From the NCBI RefSeq assembly GCF_900009145.1, contig NZ_LN889801.1, positions 177,354 through 241,353 of the forward strand: DNA of 64,000 bases, given 5' to 3'. The DNA is from Planktothrix tepida PCC 9214. Its GTDB lineage: Bacteria; Cyanobacteriota; Cyanobacteriia; Cyanobacteriales; Microcoleaceae. The notes below the pieces were generated by a model, which had not been told where the DNA came from, searched no databases, and was given only the letters and a program-made list of their open reading frames with translations. The translations under genes were made by a program, and so were the position numbers. Shown here piece after piece: positions 8,803 through 17,567 of this stretch. The first letter of the stretch is position 1. Each line of letters opens with the position of its first letter.

Positions 8803-8827
8803 GGTGCGTGCGCGGAGCTTACGCACC
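8803..8827. terminator. GGTGCGT hairpin after the sugar kinase gene
   Basis: GGTGCGT (8803-8809) pairs with ACGCACC (8821-8827) around an 11-base loop, ten bases beyond the stop of the minus-strand sugar kinase gene. The GTAGGGTGCG core, seen also at about 6424-6433, belongs to a dispersed repeat common in cyanobacterial intergenic DNA. Confidence 0.45.
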
Positions 8828-8836
8828 CTACGGTTG

Positions 8837-10159
8837 TTAGGTTGGGGGTTGGGTTAAACGTCGATAAACCGTTGCTAAACCATCGGAGTCTCCCACATTT
8901 CCAGGGAATAAAACAACGGGTAAATTGGGGTATAAAGGATGGTTAGAAGAGGTTTTCACCATTGAACAACCTGCTAACACTTGACCGAGTAACCGTGCTG
9001 TTTTTAACGCTAATCCTTTACTTAAAACATCATTAGAAGTAATCCCACCTTTACTAATTAAAAATCCAATATCTTTCGGTAAACCTCGAACAATATCCAT
9101 GAGTAAATCAGAGACTTTAATTCCAAAGGCTAACCGAGTTTCTACCGTGTCAAATTGTAATTCTTGACGACTGGTATAAATGACTGGGGTTTGACCCGCT
9201 TCATGAATAGCCTTGATTTGGTCTAAAATTTGCTGTAAGAGTTCCTGTCTTTGAGTCTCACTTTCTTCTAATAAATGGGAAACATCCACTTCAATCCCCA
9301 CAACTCCAGGTTCTTGTAATAATCGTTCTAATTGTTGAGTTGATTTTTTAACATGAGAACCCATAATCACTACACCCGGTTTTCCATTTCGGGTATATTT
9401 TGCCATTTCTTCTGCGGGAATGGGTTGATTTCCCAATGCAGCTAAAGACGTTAAAATACTCGCCGCGCTGCGGAATAAAAAGCGTTTTCCTTGACTAGCG
9501 GCGGTAATAATATCCGAGGCGAATTGATCAAAATCGGCTTGAGTTTCACCATCGACAACCACACATTGATTGTCTGTTAAACGCATTAACCGAGGTAAGG
9601 TTCCTACCCGAATATCGGATAAAGAAAATCGTTCTACTTTTTCCGATGGAATCAAACCTTTGGTTTTTTCGGTGACATAATCGGGTAAATAACTATGTTG
9701 ATAAGCAAAGACCGAATCCTTAGCAAATTCCGTTAAATGAACGGGGGTTTCTACACCATCAACGATTAAATAATGAATACTATTGCGGGTAATTCTTCCC
9801 CCTTCAAAAAACGCAGGAACTAGAAAATGAGCATCAAAGGGGCCAAGTTCCTCGGCGATAACATCGGTTTCGACAGGATAGTGACCCCGGAGAGTTGAAT
9901 CAGAACGACTCACCACCATAAAATCCGTAATGGATTCGGCGGCGAGGGCTAATTTTAAATTTTGGGTGACTTCACGGGTAACAGAAGCGGCTTGTTCGGG
10001 TGTTAAAGCTCTAGTATTGGTGAGAATAAAGGAAATCGGAGATTGGTCAGCCAGTCCAATTCGCAGAGTATCCACATCCCACTGAGTCAGCAATAAGCAA
10101 CTATGAACGGTTTGAGAACCTGTGGGGTCATCATCGAGAACAATAATTTTAGGTCGCAT
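8837..10159 (-). CDS. Four-carbon acid sugar kinase family protein (DUF1537)
   Basis: A two-domain kinase of the OtnK/DtnK type, which phosphorylates four-carbon acid sugars such as 3-oxo-tetronate or erythronate. The N-terminal substrate domain opens with IVLDDDPTGSQTVHS, and the C-terminal nucleotide domain shows SKGGITSND and LFPGNVGDSDG, all typical of the family. I place the start at 10159 (MRPKIIVLDDD); another ATG at 10171 is possible. A longer frame to 10267 exists, but its first 36 residues (MESLSVHGGEDVNN...) are translated from the end of an IS605-type remnant and are not part of the family. No aldolase or dehydrogenase partner gene is adjacent, so the pathway is unknown. Confidence 0.85.
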   Translation of the reverse strand: MRPKIIVLDDDPTGSQTVHSCLLLTQWDVDTLRIGLADQSPISFILTNTRALTPEQAASVTREVTQNLKLALAAESITDFMVVSRSDSTLRGHYPVETDVIAEELGPFDAHFLVPAFFEGGRITRNSIHYLIVDGVETPVHLTEFAKDSVFAYQHSYLPDYVTEKTKGLIPSEKVERFSLSDIRVGTLPRLMRLTDNQCVVVDGETQADFDQFASDIITAASQGKRFLFRSAASILTSLAALGNQPIPAEEMAKYTRNGKPGVVIMGSHVKKSTQQLERLLQEPGVVGIEVDVSHLLEESETQRQELLQQILDQIKAIHEAGQTPVIYTSRQELQFDTVETRLAFGIKVSDLLMDIVRGLPKDIGFLISKGGITSNDVLSKGLALKTARLLGQVLAGCSMVKTSSNHPLYPNLPVVLFPGNVGDSDGLATVYRRLTQPPT

Positions 10160-10224
10160 TGGAGTTCCCATCAAAATTGTGTTGAGGTTATTGGAGGATT
10201 TTTTGGATATTAAGAAAAGCCTAC

Positions 10225-10410
10225 CATTGTTGACATCCTCTCCGCCGTGAACGGACAGAGATTCCATCTATTTAAGTTACAAAAATTGACAACTGCTTAA
10301 ATTTTGGCGGGTTGACGCTTCTTTGGGTGCTGCTATCTTGAGATAGTCTTACGTTTCCTCCACGTCCGTTTAGAGTCTCCGTGCATCCCGCCGGCGACAG
10401 TTCCAGATTA
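10225..10410 (-). mobile_element. IS200/IS605-type remnant (transposon end plus TnpB C-terminus)
   Basis: On the minus strand, the segment 10425-10272 can be read as the last 40 or so residues of a TnpB-type protein (SPAGCTETLNGRGG near its start, KFKQLSIFVT at its stop). Just beyond the stop, at about 10231-10266, is the hairpin end typical of these elements, with a CCGT/ACGG stem in GCCGTGAACGGACAG. The rest of the element is missing. The remnant sits between the OmpA-like gene and the sugar kinase gene and donates a false N-terminal extension to the latter. Confidence 0.75.
10272..10407 (-). pseudogene. tnpB: Truncated tnpB remnant (C-terminus only)
   Basis: About 44 codons remain of a TnpB/OrfB-type gene, read from roughly 10407 down to the TAA at 10274-10272. 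The residue pattern PAGCTETLNGRGG followed by a polar tail is the usual end of cyanobacterial TnpB proteins. The RuvC-like and zinc-finger parts are gone and an in-frame stop lies just upstream, so it cannot be functional. Confidence 0.7.
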
Positions 10411-10426
10411 CTTTGGTATCACCCTA

Positions 10427-11149
10427 TTAATATTGTTCAACTCCTGGGGGAGTAAAGCGAATTTCGATACGTCTTCTTGTTTCATCAGAAGCACGATTTT
10501 GCGACGCATATTGTCCTGAAGGTAAAAATAATTGTGCGGCTGAATAAGCTCTAAATTTTAACCCCTTTAAACGACCTTGTTCTTGAATAGCTTGGAGTTT
10601 TTTAACAACTGCTAAAGAGCGCATTAATCCTAAATCAGCATTGGAACCGGGTTTGAGATTTTTAACAGGTTGGTTCCCCTGTGCAACTTGTTCTAAGATT
10701 TGATCTAAATTACTAGCAGGATTAAAGGTTTCTTGACCATCAGTATGTCCAATTACATCCACTACATAACCTTGATAAACTTTAGAAAATTCCTCTAATT
10801 TTTCCACCACATTCCCTTCAATAAAAATTCGCAACCCTTCCGGTAAATCTGCCTTACCTGTCTCAAATTTTAAAGATCGCCCCTGTGCATCTCGATCAGA
10901 ATCTTTAATCACAATGACTGGTGGAGCTTTTAATCGTTCAATTTCGTTTTTTAATGAACCAACTGTTAATTCTAAGCCTTTAATTTTCTGATCTTTTTCT
11001 TTTGAATTAGAAGTTAATAACGATGATTTAACAATGGCTAACAATAAAAACAAGCTCATAATTAAAAAAGCATTAGACATTAAATCTGTAAATGCTTGCC
11101 AGACATTCAAATCTTCCGATGAATTTTTAATTTGAGTCGGACGACGCAT
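10427..11149 (-). CDS. MotB/ZorB-like OmpA-domain protein
   Basis: A 240-residue inner-membrane protein with the layout of a MotB/ZorB stator subunit. A short cytoplasmic N-terminus leads to one membrane segment (about 23-41) preceded by WQAFTDLMSNAF. Asp22 in FTDLM sits where MotB and ZorB keep their proton- or sodium-binding Asp. A short coiled stretch (45-74) follows, then an OmpA/MotB peptidoglycan-binding domain (about 85-235) with DVIGHTDG (131-138), DLGLMRSLAVV and RRRIEIRF (226-232). It lies 134 bases downstream of the MotA/ZorA-like gene and is the likely partner in an ion-driven complex anchored to the cell wall. The ion-coupling role is inferred from the motif. An IS remnant follows its stop codon. 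Confidence 0.82.
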   Translation of the reverse strand: MRRPTQIKNSSEDLNVWQAFTDLMSNAFLIMSLFLLLAIVKSSLLTSNSKEKDQKIKGLELTVGSLKNEIERLKAPPVIVIKDSDRDAQGRSLKFETGKADLPEGLRIFIEGNVVEKLEEFSKVYQGYVVDVIGHTDGQETFNPASNLDQILEQVAQGNQPVKNLKPGSNADLGLMRSLAVVKKLQAIQEQGRLKGLKFRAYSAAQLFLPSGQYASQNRASDETRRRIEIRFTPPGVEQY

Positions 11150-11283
11150 AATTTTAAACCTTTAATAATAATAATTACAAAACTTACCAACTTGTACCCA
11201 AGAAACCGGGTAACTAATATGAAAACCTGAACTCAGGATCAATCTCCTGATCTAGCCGAGAATCTCCAGCATCAGTCCTAAAT

Positions 11284-12855
11284 TTATTTACTTTCCCAAA
11301 ATTTTGGTTTATTTTTCTTAATTCCCGGATTACCGCTTTGTTCTTTTAAGAGTTTAAGTACCTGAGATAAATCAGATTTCATCTCAATAATATACTTAAT
11401 ATTAGGTTTAATTGCTGCTTCTAATTTATCCGCTAAGACTTGTGAATAGGACTGACTACTATTTGTTTGTTCTTTAATGAGCTTATTCATCATTTTACTT
11501 AAAGATTCTAGTTCAAAATTCACTGTATTTGTATAACTATTAAGGGTTTTAACTAAGGTTTCTAATTGTTTATGAATACCTTCTAAATGATCGGATTTAT
11601 CAATAAGTTTGTTTTGGATATTCTCTAACGTTTGAGAACTTAACTCCAAGCTTTTTCCTCCTTGTTGCAGTTGAGGAATAATTTCAACTAGGGATTGTTG
11701 ATTAATTTGATTTAACTCTAAAACTTGTAAGGAACTTTGATTAAGTTCACTTAATTTTGTTTCCGTTTTTAATAACTGCTCTGTAAAGATCTGAAGTTGA
11801 TTTAATATTGTTTCCAAAGATTTAACCGTTTGAAATAAACCGAATGCTGAGTCAGAAAAATTCTTTTGATTCTCTCCAAAATCAGTAGCGATTATTGATA
11901 ATTGTTTAGGAAATTCACTTTGTTCAAAACCTTGAGCAACTTGTTCTAATTTATCAGCCGTTGTGTTACTCACTTGTACCGCATTTGTAAAACTTTCTGT
12001 GGCGGTTTGAAACTCTCTAGCTCCCCTTTCTAACGTTCCTGTAGCATTGGATAATTGACTATAGACTTTTAGAGCTAATTCACTCGCTTCTACATTCGCT
12101 TTTGTAATTTGATGAATATTATCTCTCATGGCAGATTCCACCGCATCTCTAACAGTAATACCAAATCGATCTAAAAAATCTTTAAATTCACTCGACATTC
12201 CTTTAACAACTTTATCCAACCGAGTTTGACCATTTAAGGATGAATAATAAATATTATCGAGGTAATGTTCTAAAGAAACCGTTAAACGATATTTCGCTAG
12301 ACTCGTATTCCATAAAAAGTTTAAAACAGTTAATAATGCACTACACAATAACCCAGCTAAACTGGTAATAAAAGCGATCGCCATTCCTTCTAGGGGTTGT
12401 TTTAATTCCTCTACTAACTGACTAACATCCGTTGCTTGACTTTGACTAATAGTTTGACTCAAAGAACCCAAATTGACCGTAATTCCAATAAAGGTTCCAA
12501 TTAATCCAAAAGCCAGGAGTAAATTCGGAATAATTCGACACCAATATTCAATTTGTTCGCAGGATTTCCCTAAAACCTTTTCTTGGCTGTAGGCTTGATC
12601 AATCAAAGCCGCCGTGTTCACTTGTTCTAAATTTTGGCTGGATTCTGCAAAACTCTGTTCTAAAACTTGTACAATCGCAGGCGGGAGTTCAAGCTCCCGT
12701 TTATTGATAATCTGATAAATTTTATTCGCTTGAGTGGTTAAATGTTGATAAAGATTCCAGCGATAATAGAGGGTAATGATCGAGGGAATAAACACAAATA
12801 TCCCGATCAAAATGATTAACAAAGGCGGTAAAGGAGGAAAAGAAGGAAACAACAT
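11284..12855 (-). CDS. MotA/TolQ/ExbB-like (ZorA-like) protein with long cytoplasmic tail
   Basis: A 523-residue membrane protein. Membrane segments lie at about 10-32, 107-129 and 157-182. The second, LLLAFGLIGTFIGITVNL, and the third, MAIAFITSLAGLLCSALL, match the MotA/TolQ/ExbB proton-channel signature (GTFxG and the TSLAGL Thr/Ser). The remaining 320 or so residues are predicted coiled coil, rich in Gln, Leu, Ser and Asn, much like the long tail of ZorA in Zorya defence systems. MotA and ExbB subunits form pentamers around a dimer of MotB/ExbD-type partners, and the next gene encodes such a partner. It lies 62 bases after the tubulin-like gene. The ion-motor role is an inference from these two genes. 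Confidence 0.82.
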   Translation of the reverse strand: MLFPSFPPLPPLLIILIGIFVFIPSIITLYYRWNLYQHLTTQANKIYQIINKRELELPPAIVQVLEQSFAESSQNLEQVNTAALIDQAYSQEKVLGKSCEQIEYWCRIIPNLLLAFGLIGTFIGITVNLGSLSQTISQSQATDVSQLVEELKQPLEGMAIAFITSLAGLLCSALLTVLNFLWNTSLAKYRLTVSLEHYLDNIYYSSLNGQTRLDKVVKGMSSEFKDFLDRFGITVRDAVESAMRDNIHQITKANVEASELALKVYSQLSNATGTLERGAREFQTATESFTNAVQVSNTTADKLEQVAQGFEQSEFPKQLSIIATDFGENQKNFSDSAFGLFQTVKSLETILNQLQIFTEQLLKTETKLSELNQSSLQVLELNQINQQSLVEIIPQLQQGGKSLELSSQTLENIQNKLIDKSDHLEGIHKQLETLVKTLNSYTNTVNFELESLSKMMNKLIKEQTNSSQSYSQVLADKLEAAIKPNIKYIIEMKSDLSQVLKLLKEQSGNPGIKKNKPKFWESK

Positions 12856-12917
12856 AAAATATCCTCAAGATTGAACATGAGCTTAGATTCAAATCAATGT
12901 AACTAAATTAAAATGAG

Positions 12918-15900
12918 TTAACAACCATATTTCCGTAGAATTTCTTCTTTCTCAAATTCATATCCTTTTTGAGTAATGAACCCCTGATCTAATTTTTGTT
13001 TTAGCTGCCTTAATTTTGCCTCTAAACTGTCATCACTTTGGTTAAAATCTCTGGAATTTTCTCCACGCTTTACTAAAGCGGCAGAATCGTCATTAACCGA
13101 TGTTGGTAAACTTCCAGTCTTAGTTAGACTTTCCTGAATTTTTCGACGAAAACGATTAATAACTCCTTCATGTCCTAAATTATTAATTGTACCCGGAGTC
13201 CCCACAACCGTTGATTTATAAAGATAATTAGGATTAGATTCAGGTAAATTATCCACATAATCCACAAATTGCTGTAATCTGGGTAAATATTGACTTTTCC
13301 AGAGATCAGGATTTTGACGAATCTGATTAATTTCCTCCTCTAATAACTCGTTTAACGTTTTCGTCATTTCTCGGTGATTCGCTAGTTCTTCTAACGCTTG
13401 ATTCCAAATTGGGTTCAGTTCTGCTGTATAATAATAGTCTCGTAAATTATCGTAATATTGAAACTCTAAGCCTTGATTTTTAGGATTTTTAACAATTAAC
13501 TGAAATGCTAAACAAGGATAGAAAACATCTTCCAATTCTTCCATGAGTCTAGCATCTGGGGGGATAATATCAGTAAAGGGGATCTGATAATCAGAATGAC
13601 AAGTTGAGCCATCTTTATTTTGTTCTCGGATATAATGATTTCTGATTTCTTCTAAACCATTAATCAACCGTAAAGGAAACCCACCATATTCCCGAACAAT
13701 TAAAATTTGATCTTCAGCTTGAGTCGGTTTTAAAGCCGTTGGGTCGATTCCCAAATCACGAGTCAGAGTCATTTTAAACTGATTTACTTCTACCTCATCG
13801 GTATCTTTAAATCCAATAAATTCTTTTCGTTTATCCGAAAGATTAGAAAAATAAGGATCACTCACATTTAAACGTAATAAAGGTTCTGCCTGCTCAATAA
13901 TTTGTCCTAAACGGGTAGGACGAATTGACCCAGAATATTTTTGAATAAAACGCTTAATCACAGATTTAACAATTTGGTTACTCCGAGAACCAAATTCACC
14001 ATCTATTTTTTGATCAATTTCTGTTTTCAGTTGCTCTCCAGTGGTACGATTAATTAAATAGCAGATCGATTCTCCTACCCCAGATGCCTCTGTAATATCT
14101 TTACTCACTAACACCAATGCAGAGCGAAACTCTAAATCAGGTAATAAGGTTTGATAACATTCTTCAATATCTTCTTGAGCAAAAATAGCTTCTCCACTCA
14201 TTTCATTAAAATTAGAATTTATCAGATCATTTTGTTCTTTCTCATAATTCGTTTTTAAATTTTCGATCATCCGGCTAAAGGTGGCAACTTCAGTCGAACA
14301 ATCTCTAACATACTTTTGCAAATCATTGACGATTTTTAATGTTTCTTGAGTTACTGCTAATTTGAAATTATGCTGAATTAACTGCATAATACTTTGAACA
14401 ACGTTTCTCGCTAATCTCTGAATATCGGCATTTTTACGATTCAGTATGGGGAGTTCAATTCTTTGCTCTATCTCATCCATGTTCTGTTCTAAATCTCGCA
14501 ATTTTTTCTCTAAGTCTTCATTTTTTTTCATTCCTTCCCCTTGACTAATTTCTTCCTCTAACTGACGTTGATAGGTGTTTAATTCTGTTTGCATCGCCTC
14601 TAACCAATCACGAACACTTTTAGTCGAAAATTTGGGATTGCTAGGGGTCATTAATTCCTCAATAAATTCATTAATATGATTTTTCAATTGTTGAGCGATG
14701 AGCGGTTGTACCTGCATTAACCGAGTTAACCAAATTCCTCTTGTTGTTTCCGTTTCTCCCGGCAGAACTTTTCTGAACTGTTCTCGTAATTCTCGTAATA
14801 AGTTGTTTTTTAAACTGAGCCGATCTTCACTATTTCTACACTCATTAATTTTTTGAATTAATTTCTCTCTGAATTTAGTTAAGGTCGTAGAAAAGTTTTT
14901 GCTCCCTTCTTGAACGCCTCCAGCAAGTCGTTCTTTAAACCCATCCCGTTGGATTAAATCGCTATACCAATTATATTTAATCAAAAATTGTTCAATAATT
15001 AATTGAGGATCGGGACTTTGACCTTCTCCATTTAACCAAAAATTAACCAATTTTAAACTAATTCGATTTAAGGCAATTTTTACGATAATTTCACGAGGAA
15101 AATAAATCGCAGCCAAGCCAAAGGTTAAATATCCTTGAGTATTAGGACGGGGATGATTATCCGATTGAATTAAATGGTTTAGTAAATTATCCCGCATTCC
15201 TTTAGCAACAGGGGCTAATTCTCCGATAAAATCTAACGCGATTTTATGGGCAATTACATTACATAATTTTTGTTGTTCTAAGATTGTATATTCACCGTTC
15301 GTTTCATTAGAAATTAAATAAGTATAATCAAATGGGGCGCGAGGTTCCTGAACAATTACCAAATTTTGCATATCATAACAAGCTTCAAATCGAGTCCCCG
15401 CACTGCTATAATAATTGAGTTCTTTTAAGGCTGCATAAGTATTAGCATTCATATAGGACGCATTGCTGTATAACTGTGGACTTACCACTAAATATCCGAG
15501 TAATTGCGTGCCTTTATCTCCATAGGATTTCCTTAAACTATAAGCAACATCTAAAAACATTCCGCTTCCTGTACCGCCACAGAGGGAACCAATCACAAAA
15601 ATATTTAATCCGGGTTCAAGTTTTAATCTGGCTTTCAGTAAGGTTGCTTCATGACCCATTGTCCGTTTTGCTGCGGTTTCAATGACAGTTTTGATCTTTT
15701 GATAATTATGAAAAAACGCTAATCTTCCCACAGGTCGAATTCCTTTTGCTCCTTCTTCAACGGCTCTAATATTACGAAGTAATTGAGGCGGAAACCAGCG
15801 AGAAATATGATCAAACGGCCCAGAACGATTGGATTTAGAACGCTGTTCTACACCTCGCACAAAATTGGTTACTTCTGCGGAAGTTAAAATGGCATTTACT

Positions 15901-16145
15901 TTTTCAGAATCTCGAAAACTTAAATCAACACCCCGATAGGTATTACCTGTTTTTAAACTGGCGGACTGAGTGGCAGTTTTATCTGTGTCAATATGAACAA
16001 AACTAACAATTGGTAGTTCTGTTAAATCTCCATATTTTTCTACAATTAACCGCCGAATTCGCATTAAAACATCTCGTCCTGTTCCTCCTAATCCGATACA
16101 AATTGTGCGTTGAACTCCTTGCAGTTGATAATCATTAGCTTGCAT
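12918..16145 (-). CDS. Giant tubulin/FtsZ-like GTPase (Tubulin_2 type) with SHOCT-like tail
   Basis: A 1075-residue protein. The first 350 residues form a divergent tubulin/FtsZ-like domain: ICIGLGGTGRDVL (15-27) is the first nucleotide loop and GSLCGGTGSGMFLD (186-199) is the tubulin signature GGGTGTG in variant form. The middle (about 400-1000) is largely helical with coiled-coil stretches (for example 540-600 and 640-680) and no enzyme motif that I can name. The last 35 residues resemble a SHOCT oligomerisation motif. It has no membrane segment. Family members of this large type have been predicted to work in membrane remodelling with vWA and OmpA-family partners; both are present here (neighbouring genes). 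GTPase activity and filament formation are inferences from family. Confidence 0.85.
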   Translation of the reverse strand: MQANDYQLQGVQRTICIGLGGTGRDVLMRIRRLIVEKYGDLTELPIVSFVHIDTDKTATQSASLKTGNTYRGVDLSFRDSEKVNAILTSAEVTNFVRGVEQRSKSNRSGPFDHISRWFPPQLLRNIRAVEEGAKGIRPVGRLAFFHNYQKIKTVIETAAKRTMGHEATLLKARLKLEPGLNIFVIGSLCGGTGSGMFLDVAYSLRKSYGDKGTQLLGYLVVSPQLYSNASYMNANTYAALKELNYYSSAGTRFEACYDMQNLVIVQEPRAPFDYTYLISNETNGEYTILEQQKLCNVIAHKIALDFIGELAPVAKGMRDNLLNHLIQSDNHPRPNTQGYLTFGLAAIYFPREIIVKIALNRISLKLVNFWLNGEGQSPDPQLIIEQFLIKYNWYSDLIQRDGFKERLAGGVQEGSKNFSTTLTKFREKLIQKINECRNSEDRLSLKNNLLRELREQFRKVLPGETETTRGIWLTRLMQVQPLIAQQLKNHINEFIEELMTPSNPKFSTKSVRDWLEAMQTELNTYQRQLEEEISQGEGMKKNEDLEKKLRDLEQNMDEIEQRIELPILNRKNADIQRLARNVVQSIMQLIQHNFKLAVTQETLKIVNDLQKYVRDCSTEVATFSRMIENLKTNYEKEQNDLINSNFNEMSGEAIFAQEDIEECYQTLLPDLEFRSALVLVSKDITEASGVGESICYLINRTTGEQLKTEIDQKIDGEFGSRSNQIVKSVIKRFIQKYSGSIRPTRLGQIIEQAEPLLRLNVSDPYFSNLSDKRKEFIGFKDTDEVEVNQFKMTLTRDLGIDPTALKPTQAEDQILIVREYGGFPLRLINGLEEIRNHYIREQNKDGSTCHSDYQIPFTDIIPPDARLMEELEDVFYPCLAFQLIVKNPKNQGLEFQYYDNLRDYYYTAELNPIWNQALEELANHREMTKTLNELLEEEINQIRQNPDLWKSQYLPRLQQFVDYVDNLPESNPNYLYKSTVVGTPGTINNLGHEGVINRFRRKIQESLTKTGSLPTSVNDDSAALVKRGENSRDFNQSDDSLEAKLRQLKQKLDQGFITQKGYEFEKEEILRKYGC

Positions 16146-16166
16146 GATAAATCCCTTTTGGTTAGT

Positions 16167-17315
16167 TTATTTTTGAATTTTAATGGTTAATCTGTAGTTT
16201 TTGGGAGGTTTAGGATTAGGGCAATTAAAATTTATCCTACTTCTGGTTATTTGGATTTTTTGATCGACAATTTTGTCTTGATATTCAATCCGGCTATTGT
16301 TCGTCGGTTCTAAATAAAGTTTTTCTCCTTTTCTGACTAAATAAGCCCGAACTTCTGCTCCAGGTAAATCAATGGTATCCTGACAACCAGATTCATATTC
16401 ACCAATGGCAATTCTTTGATGATTACCGAGAGAGCAGGTTTGATCTGCTACCTGATCATCATCATCAAAATTAACCATCAGTTTCCATTTTTTATTCAAA
16501 CGATAAATTTTAATTCCCATCCCGACACTAGCAAGAATTAAAATTCCTAAAATTAATCCGGGTAGCCATAACTGTTTCCATAAATAAGGAGAAACTAAAC
16601 AAGTTTCTTTCTGTCCGGGGGTAGGAGTACAGAACTCTTGAACATTCGGAGGAATATCAACAATTGTTAGGTTATATTGTCGCTGTTCTTGAGTTTTAAT
16701 CGGAAGCGATCGCTGATTTAAAGGTAATTGATTTAACCACTCTTGGCGCTGTTGTGTTTCTGGAGAAGTTGCTATTCGGAAAGGACTGTCTGCTGGGGTT
16801 TCCGTCCATTCTTCAGAGGTAGCAGGGGATTTTGTAAATAACGGTGCATCGGTAATCCAAACAATCGATTGCGGTTTAATCGGTTGATTCTGGGTTAAAC
16901 GACATTGATTGAGATCTGCTAAACCCTGATAAATCGTTAACTCAGCTTTTTGAATATCGGTATTTTGTAATCTCAGGTCAGGCTGAAAGGTAATTAATTG
17001 TAAAATCTTTTCTACATCGGCTTTCCCTTTAAACTGAATTGCAGTTTCTAAAGTTAAAGGGTTGATCTCAGGTGTTGAAGGGTTAGTTTTTGTAGCAAAA
17101 GGCACAACATAAACGGTGTCTCCTGATTTTAAGCTATCTTCAACAATTTGACGTAAACGCAAATGACCTTCATCATTCAAACCGACGCTTTCCGTTAGGT
17201 CAATCGCCAGTACCACATCCCGTCCGCCATGTAGACGAGTGACTGATTCCAAACCGATTTTCTGGAAAGGCGTCAACGGTTGACCTGGTGCGACTGGGGT
17301 ACAAATCTCACTCAA
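16167..17315 (-). CDS. Membrane-anchored von Willebrand factor A domain protein
   Basis: First gene of the tubulin/motor cluster, 21 bases upstream of the tubulin-like gene. The 382-residue protein starts with a vWA domain (about 30-225). The metal-ion site is readable as D39-x-T41-x-S43 in AIDLTESVG (the usual first Ser is Thr), with T119-D120 and D156 in WITDAP as further candidate ligands. One membrane segment spans about 251-271. The C-terminal 105 residues are beta-rich and hydrophilic (IAIGEYESGCQDTIDLPG), perhaps an FHA- or SH3-like module, but I cannot name it. There is no N-terminal signal peptide, so which side of the membrane each domain occupies is open. It probably links the tubulin-like protein to the membrane. 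Confidence 0.8.
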   Translation of the reverse strand: MSEICTPVAPGQPLTPFQKIGLESVTRLHGGRDVVLAIDLTESVGLNDEGHLRLRQIVEDSLKSGDTVYVVPFATKTNPSTPEINPLTLETAIQFKGKADVEKILQLITFQPDLRLQNTDIQKAELTIYQGLADLNQCRLTQNQPIKPQSIVWITDAPLFTKSPATSEEWTETPADSPFRIATSPETQQRQEWLNQLPLNQRSLPIKTQEQRQYNLTIVDIPPNVQEFCTPTPGQKETCLVSPYLWKQLWLPGLILGILILASVGMGIKIYRLNKKWKLMVNFDDDDQVADQTCSLGNHQRIAIGEYESGCQDTIDLPGAEVRAYLVRKGEKLYLEPTNNSRIEYQDKIVDQKIQITRSRINFNCPNPKPPKNYRLTIKIQK

Positions 17316-17567
17316 GATAGTTTACTTAGAAACTTATACAGTTCCTTATCATATCGTAAAACCAGGTTATCCAGAAGGGGTTGGGGTGAAACTTTTTTTA
17401 CCCGTTTATTGGACAAGGGTTGACAATAAGTCGCCAGAATAGTGATTAATATAAGCTATTCAGTCTCTAATGGTGATGGGGAAATTGCCAATTCCTTGTA
17501 GTTGGAGCGTCCCCGCTCCCTAGAATATACACTTTAAATGTAATAGCAGCTTAGATTGATTTTTTTC
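17316..17567. other. Upstream region of the vWA-tubulin-motor cluster
   Basis: This 252-base region should contain the cluster's promoter. It holds a perfect small hairpin GGAGCG-TCCC-CGCTCC at 17504-17519, a sequence type dispersed in related genomes. No gene is seen. Confidence 0.4.

Larger units (their letters stand above)
8398..8836. other. Intergenic region of 439 bases
   Basis: No convincing gene was found in either strand. It contains a perfect 24-base palindrome (8509-8532) upstream of the di-iron gene and a hairpin (8803-8827) beyond the end of the sugar kinase gene. The region is AT-rich otherwise. Confidence 0.5.

Noticed and set aside
10160..10267. N-terminal extension of the sugar kinase (MESLSVHGGEDVNN...)
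   Set aside because: It is the translated end of an IS200/IS605 remnant and is absent from the DUF1537 family; the start is placed at 10159.
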